In this document: one piece after another, positions 61,180 to 64,000 of the stretch
Numbering within the stretch: position 1 is the first letter of the stretch
Layout: the number at the start of each line of letters is the position of its first letter
Assembly (NCBI RefSeq): GCF_046630445.1
Contig: NC_092341.1
Coordinates: 218,176,501-218,240,500, forward strand
Reading direction: 5' to 3'
Length of the DNA stretch: 64,000 nucleotides
DNA from: Rutidosis leptorrhynchoides
Taxonomy: Eukaryota > Streptophyta > Magnoliopsida > Asterales > Asteraceae
Program-made: the position numbers and the translations under genes
The notes under the pieces: model-generated
The model's database searches: none
The model's input: the letters and a program-made list of their open reading frames with translations, nothing else
Told to the model about the DNA's origin: nothing

Positions 61180-62508
61180 AACTCTTAAACGCCAGAAGCG
61201 CAACGCTAATATAAAAAAAAAAAAATTTAGTTTACTTTTATTAAAATTCGTTTTTATAAAAATACGTTTTAAATATTCGAAAATATAAAAAGAAAACAAA
61301 AATATAAGTATTTTTAAGATTTTGTTAAATATTTAAGTTTTATAAAGTTTCTTTATTTTTATATAAGTTTTATTTAAGTATTTTGTTTTTATTTAAAACA
61401 TAAAACATAAAATAAAAAAAACACGTCGAATTAAAAACTGTAACTGAGTTGAATTCTGGAACCCCGCGACTCGCGGAGTTTGCTGCCTCGACTACCGCAA
61501 CTCGCGGAGCCACTCTGACACTGACAGAAACCCTAATCTGTATTTAATTAGGAGTAATTAATTATTATTATTATTTTAACCCTAATTAGTTTAATTATTA
61601 TTATAATTTAGTTTAAGTTTTAATTTAATTAGTATAATTAATTATAATTAGTTTTAATATATAAAAATTAATGCTTTGATAAAATAATATAAAAATAATA
61701 TTTTTATAAAAATTTGTAACTTTTTACAACTTTTTGTATATTTTTATATTTTGTCCCTTTTTAATCGTTTTAGCGTAATATTTAGCTCATATTTAGTTTT
61801 AAACTTAGTTTTTGCCATAGTTATTTTTACTTCTAGATTTTTAGGCTTTGCCGTAGAATTCCTTAAGTGCTTTTTCTTTAGACTAAGATTTAGGTGCTTT
61901 AGAATTTTGCGACACCTTTTTAAGTTTTAGTTTCTTTTTAAGTTATTTCCATTTGGGATTTAGTTTTTCCTGTAAGCTTTAATATTTTTAGACGACTTTT
62001 TCCTATGTATCAATTATCATTCCAATTAGTAATCTCAATTTGCGATTATAATTTTAAGTTAGGTGTAGTAATAAGGTTAGGTTAGTCAAGTGTTTTTAAG
62101 TGTTATAAGTTTCTTTTATTTTTCCGTCACCTTTTATTTTTCAACCATTTTTCTTTTTCGACCTTTTTCCGACACGCTCTTTTTCTTTCTTATTTCTCGC
62201 TATTCTAGTTTTAGGACATAGATTTTTATTCTACTTCTTATCTAATTTTCTTAAAATTACGAAAATTTATTTTAAGTGGTTAAATTGATAGACATCAAAA
62301 TTTTCTGGTTCGTAGTAATAGTTGGATTTGTACGTGGACCGGGTTATTGGAGCCAAACAGTCCTCAATTATATTGAGACCAAACGAATCCTGCCCCTCTG
62401 CTGCATCTTTTGGCTTTTCGAAACGTGGGCAAAATCAGAAAAGTCAATTGATTGGATAACTTATTATAATTTTTCTTTCCTTTTAAAAACTAATAGGATA
62501 TTCAGTGA
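61180..62508 (+). other. T leader, non-coding
   Basis: AT-rich 1.3 kb with a repeat of the CCGCGACTCGCGGAG motif at 61462-61510 and, at 62331-62400, the leader block shared with G. The short ORFs are not gene-like. Confidence 0.6.
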
Positions 62509-64000
62509 ATGCACCGAGCAAGACGTTCACCACCTTTTGTACGTTCACCACCTGTAACTAGATCAAGACATTTAGCAAATATTACCGCCGTTGATTTTTC
62601 TTTAGAATCGTCATCCAGTCGACCAAGTACTCCAGTTCAAATTTCCGATAATCCATTTTTTGAACCCGACCTCACAATTGAGAATCCGGAGAATATTCAG
62701 GGACGATTCATATATCCTGAACCACTAAACTTTCCTCCGGAACCACCAATCATTCAAACAGAGATTGTTGAGGAACGAACCATTAAATCATAATCCTCTA
62801 GTGATTCCGATTCAACAAATTCAATTATGGAGAATCTGGAACCATTAAGTATGGAAGACCGAATGAGAGCTAAACGCACTGGCCAAGGTCACGCAATTAC
62901 TCATCCAGACATTAATGCGCCAGATTATGAAATCAAAGGACAAATTCTACACATGGTGACTAATCAATGCCAATTTAGTGGTGCGCCGAAGGAAGATCCA
63001 AATGAACATTTACGTACCTTTAATAGGATCTGCACACTATTTAAAATCCGAGAAGTGGAGGATGAACAGATATATCTCATGTTATTTCCCTGGACTTTAA
63101 AGGGAGAAGCCAAAGATTGGTTGAAATCGTTACCTGAAGGGGCGATTGATACATGGGATGTTTTAGTTGAAAAATTTCTTAAACAATTCTTTCCTGCATC
63201 TAAAGCCGTAAGACTTCAAGGAAAAATTGTTACGTTCACACAGAAACCAAATGAAACTCTATATGAGGCGTGGACAAGATTTGGAAAGTTGTTGAGAGGA
63301 TGTCCGCAACATGGTTTAGACACCTGTCAAATAGTACAAATATTCTACCAAGGATGCGACATCACTACAAGGAAAGACATAGATATAGCAGCTGGTGGTT
63401 CTATTATGAAGAAAACCGAAACTGATGCTTACAAAATTATTGATAACACTGCTTCCCACTCACATGAGTGGCACCAATAAAAAGATATCGTTAGATCATC
63501 TAAAGCAGCTAGAGCCGATTCTAGCCATGACTTAGATTCCATTTTCGCAAAGATAGATGCTGTCGAGAGACGAATGGAAAAGATGACTAAAGATATTCAC
63601 TCAATACGAATTAGTTGTGAGCAGTGTGGAGGACCACATTTGACAAAAGATTGTCTCAGTATTGAATTAACAATGGAACAAAGAGAGAATATTTCATACA
63701 TAAACCAAAGACTTGGAAATAATTATCAGAATAATTATCAACCGCTAAGACCAATTTACAATCAAAACCAGAACTATAACCGAAATATTCCATACAACAA
63801 CCAACAAGGTCCTAGCAATCAACAAGTATCCAATAATAATTACAATCAGCAAAGACCTAATTTTCAAAACAAACCACCACAACAAACCGATGATAAAAAG
63901 CCGAATTTAGAAGATATGATGACGAAGCTAGTTGAAACTCAAACGCAGTTTTTCACATCTCAGAAACAAACTAATGAACAAAATACTCAAGCATTTAGAA
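62509..64000 (+). pseudogene. gag: gag of T, two in-frame stops, runs off the window
   Basis: A single frame from MHRARRSPPFVRSPP at 62509 to the window end, broken by TAA at 62791-62793 and TAA at 63478-63480. The second part opens at MENLEPLSMEDRM (62827): the capsid domain follows (FSGAPKEDPNEHLRTFNRIC, LFPWTLKGEAKDWLKSLP, LYEAWTRFGKLLRGCPQHG). After the second stop come a coiled-coil-like stretch, a knuckle CEQCGGPHLTKDC near 63617 and an Asn/Gln-rich tail. Gag packages the element RNA. The N-terminal stop precedes the conserved domain, so the second ATG may still serve; the stop at 63478 removes the knuckle. Length and order match Athila/Tat Gag. Confidence 0.8.

Larger units (their letters stand above)
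59176..64000 (+). mobile_element. T: Athila/Tat-like element, 5' part
   Basis: LTR 59176-61154, primer site, long AT-rich leader and gag; pol and the 3' LTR lie past the window end. Inserted into O pol after ACACC (59171-59175). Primer site and gag style (helical Gag, one knuckle, Asn/Gln-rich tail) point to the Athila/Tat branch of Ty3/gypsy, the same branch as G. Confidence 0.8.

Noticed and set aside
62276..62557. 93-aa ORF before T gag
   Set aside because: Overlaps the leader block and the gag start in another frame; no motif.

Overview
The window is a eudicot plant nuclear repeat island, probably from an Asteraceae genome. That lineage is inferred from the LTR families and their CCGCGACTCGCGGAG-type GC patches; no host marker gene proves it. 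Nearly all of the 64 kb is LTR retrotransposons nested in one another. The only non-transposon material is 3261-6486, an AT-rich island with two broken B3-domain (REM-like) gene fragments in divergent orientation. No rRNA, intact tRNA, CRISPR array or intact host gene was found.

Layout. 1-3260: 3' end of a Tekay-type Ty3/gypsy element (A, + strand) with a truncated 3' LTR. 3261-6486: B3 pseudogene pair. 6487-10527: 4.0-kb LTR of N1, a large non-autonomous element on the minus strand. Its internal region (10528-11276 and 21025-23169) is split by G (11277-21024, target duplication CAACA). G is an Athila-like element with gag and protease but no reverse transcriptase; an unrecognised ORF takes that place. 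23170-27838: LTR and leader of N3, a related element on the plus strand. 27839-28693 and 40418-40621: two pieces of LTR element H, split by N2 (28694-40417, duplication AACAC), a complete LARD-like element with about 4-kb LTRs and a 3.76-kb internal domain without pol. 40622-44839 and 57929-59175: O, a Tekay chromovirus on the minus strand, split by I (44840-57928, duplication GGAAG). 59176-64000: T, an Athila/Tat-like element on the plus strand, running off the end.

The most interesting object is I. It is 13,089 bp, with two 3,251-bp LTRs in which I saw no difference by eye. It has an almost intact gag-PR-RT-RH-INT-chromodomain reading frame broken by one CAA-to-TAA change. Two extra same-strand ORFs lie between the primer-binding site and gag: an acidic 204-aa protein and a 227-aa F-box protein resembling the At1g67623 type. 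Between the F-box ORF and gag is a second copy of the polypurine/boundary motif, which is also found in the N elements.

How the parts work together. N-type elements lack pol but share with I the primer-binding site, about 85 bp of leader, the stem-loop before the polypurine tract and the internal copy of the boundary motif, so Tekay machinery could mobilise them. G and T likewise share a primer site and a leader block, so T-type elements could mobilise G. If every insertion is simple, five elements (N1, N3, H, O, T) are still open at the right edge of the window, and their missing ends should appear downstream in reverse order.
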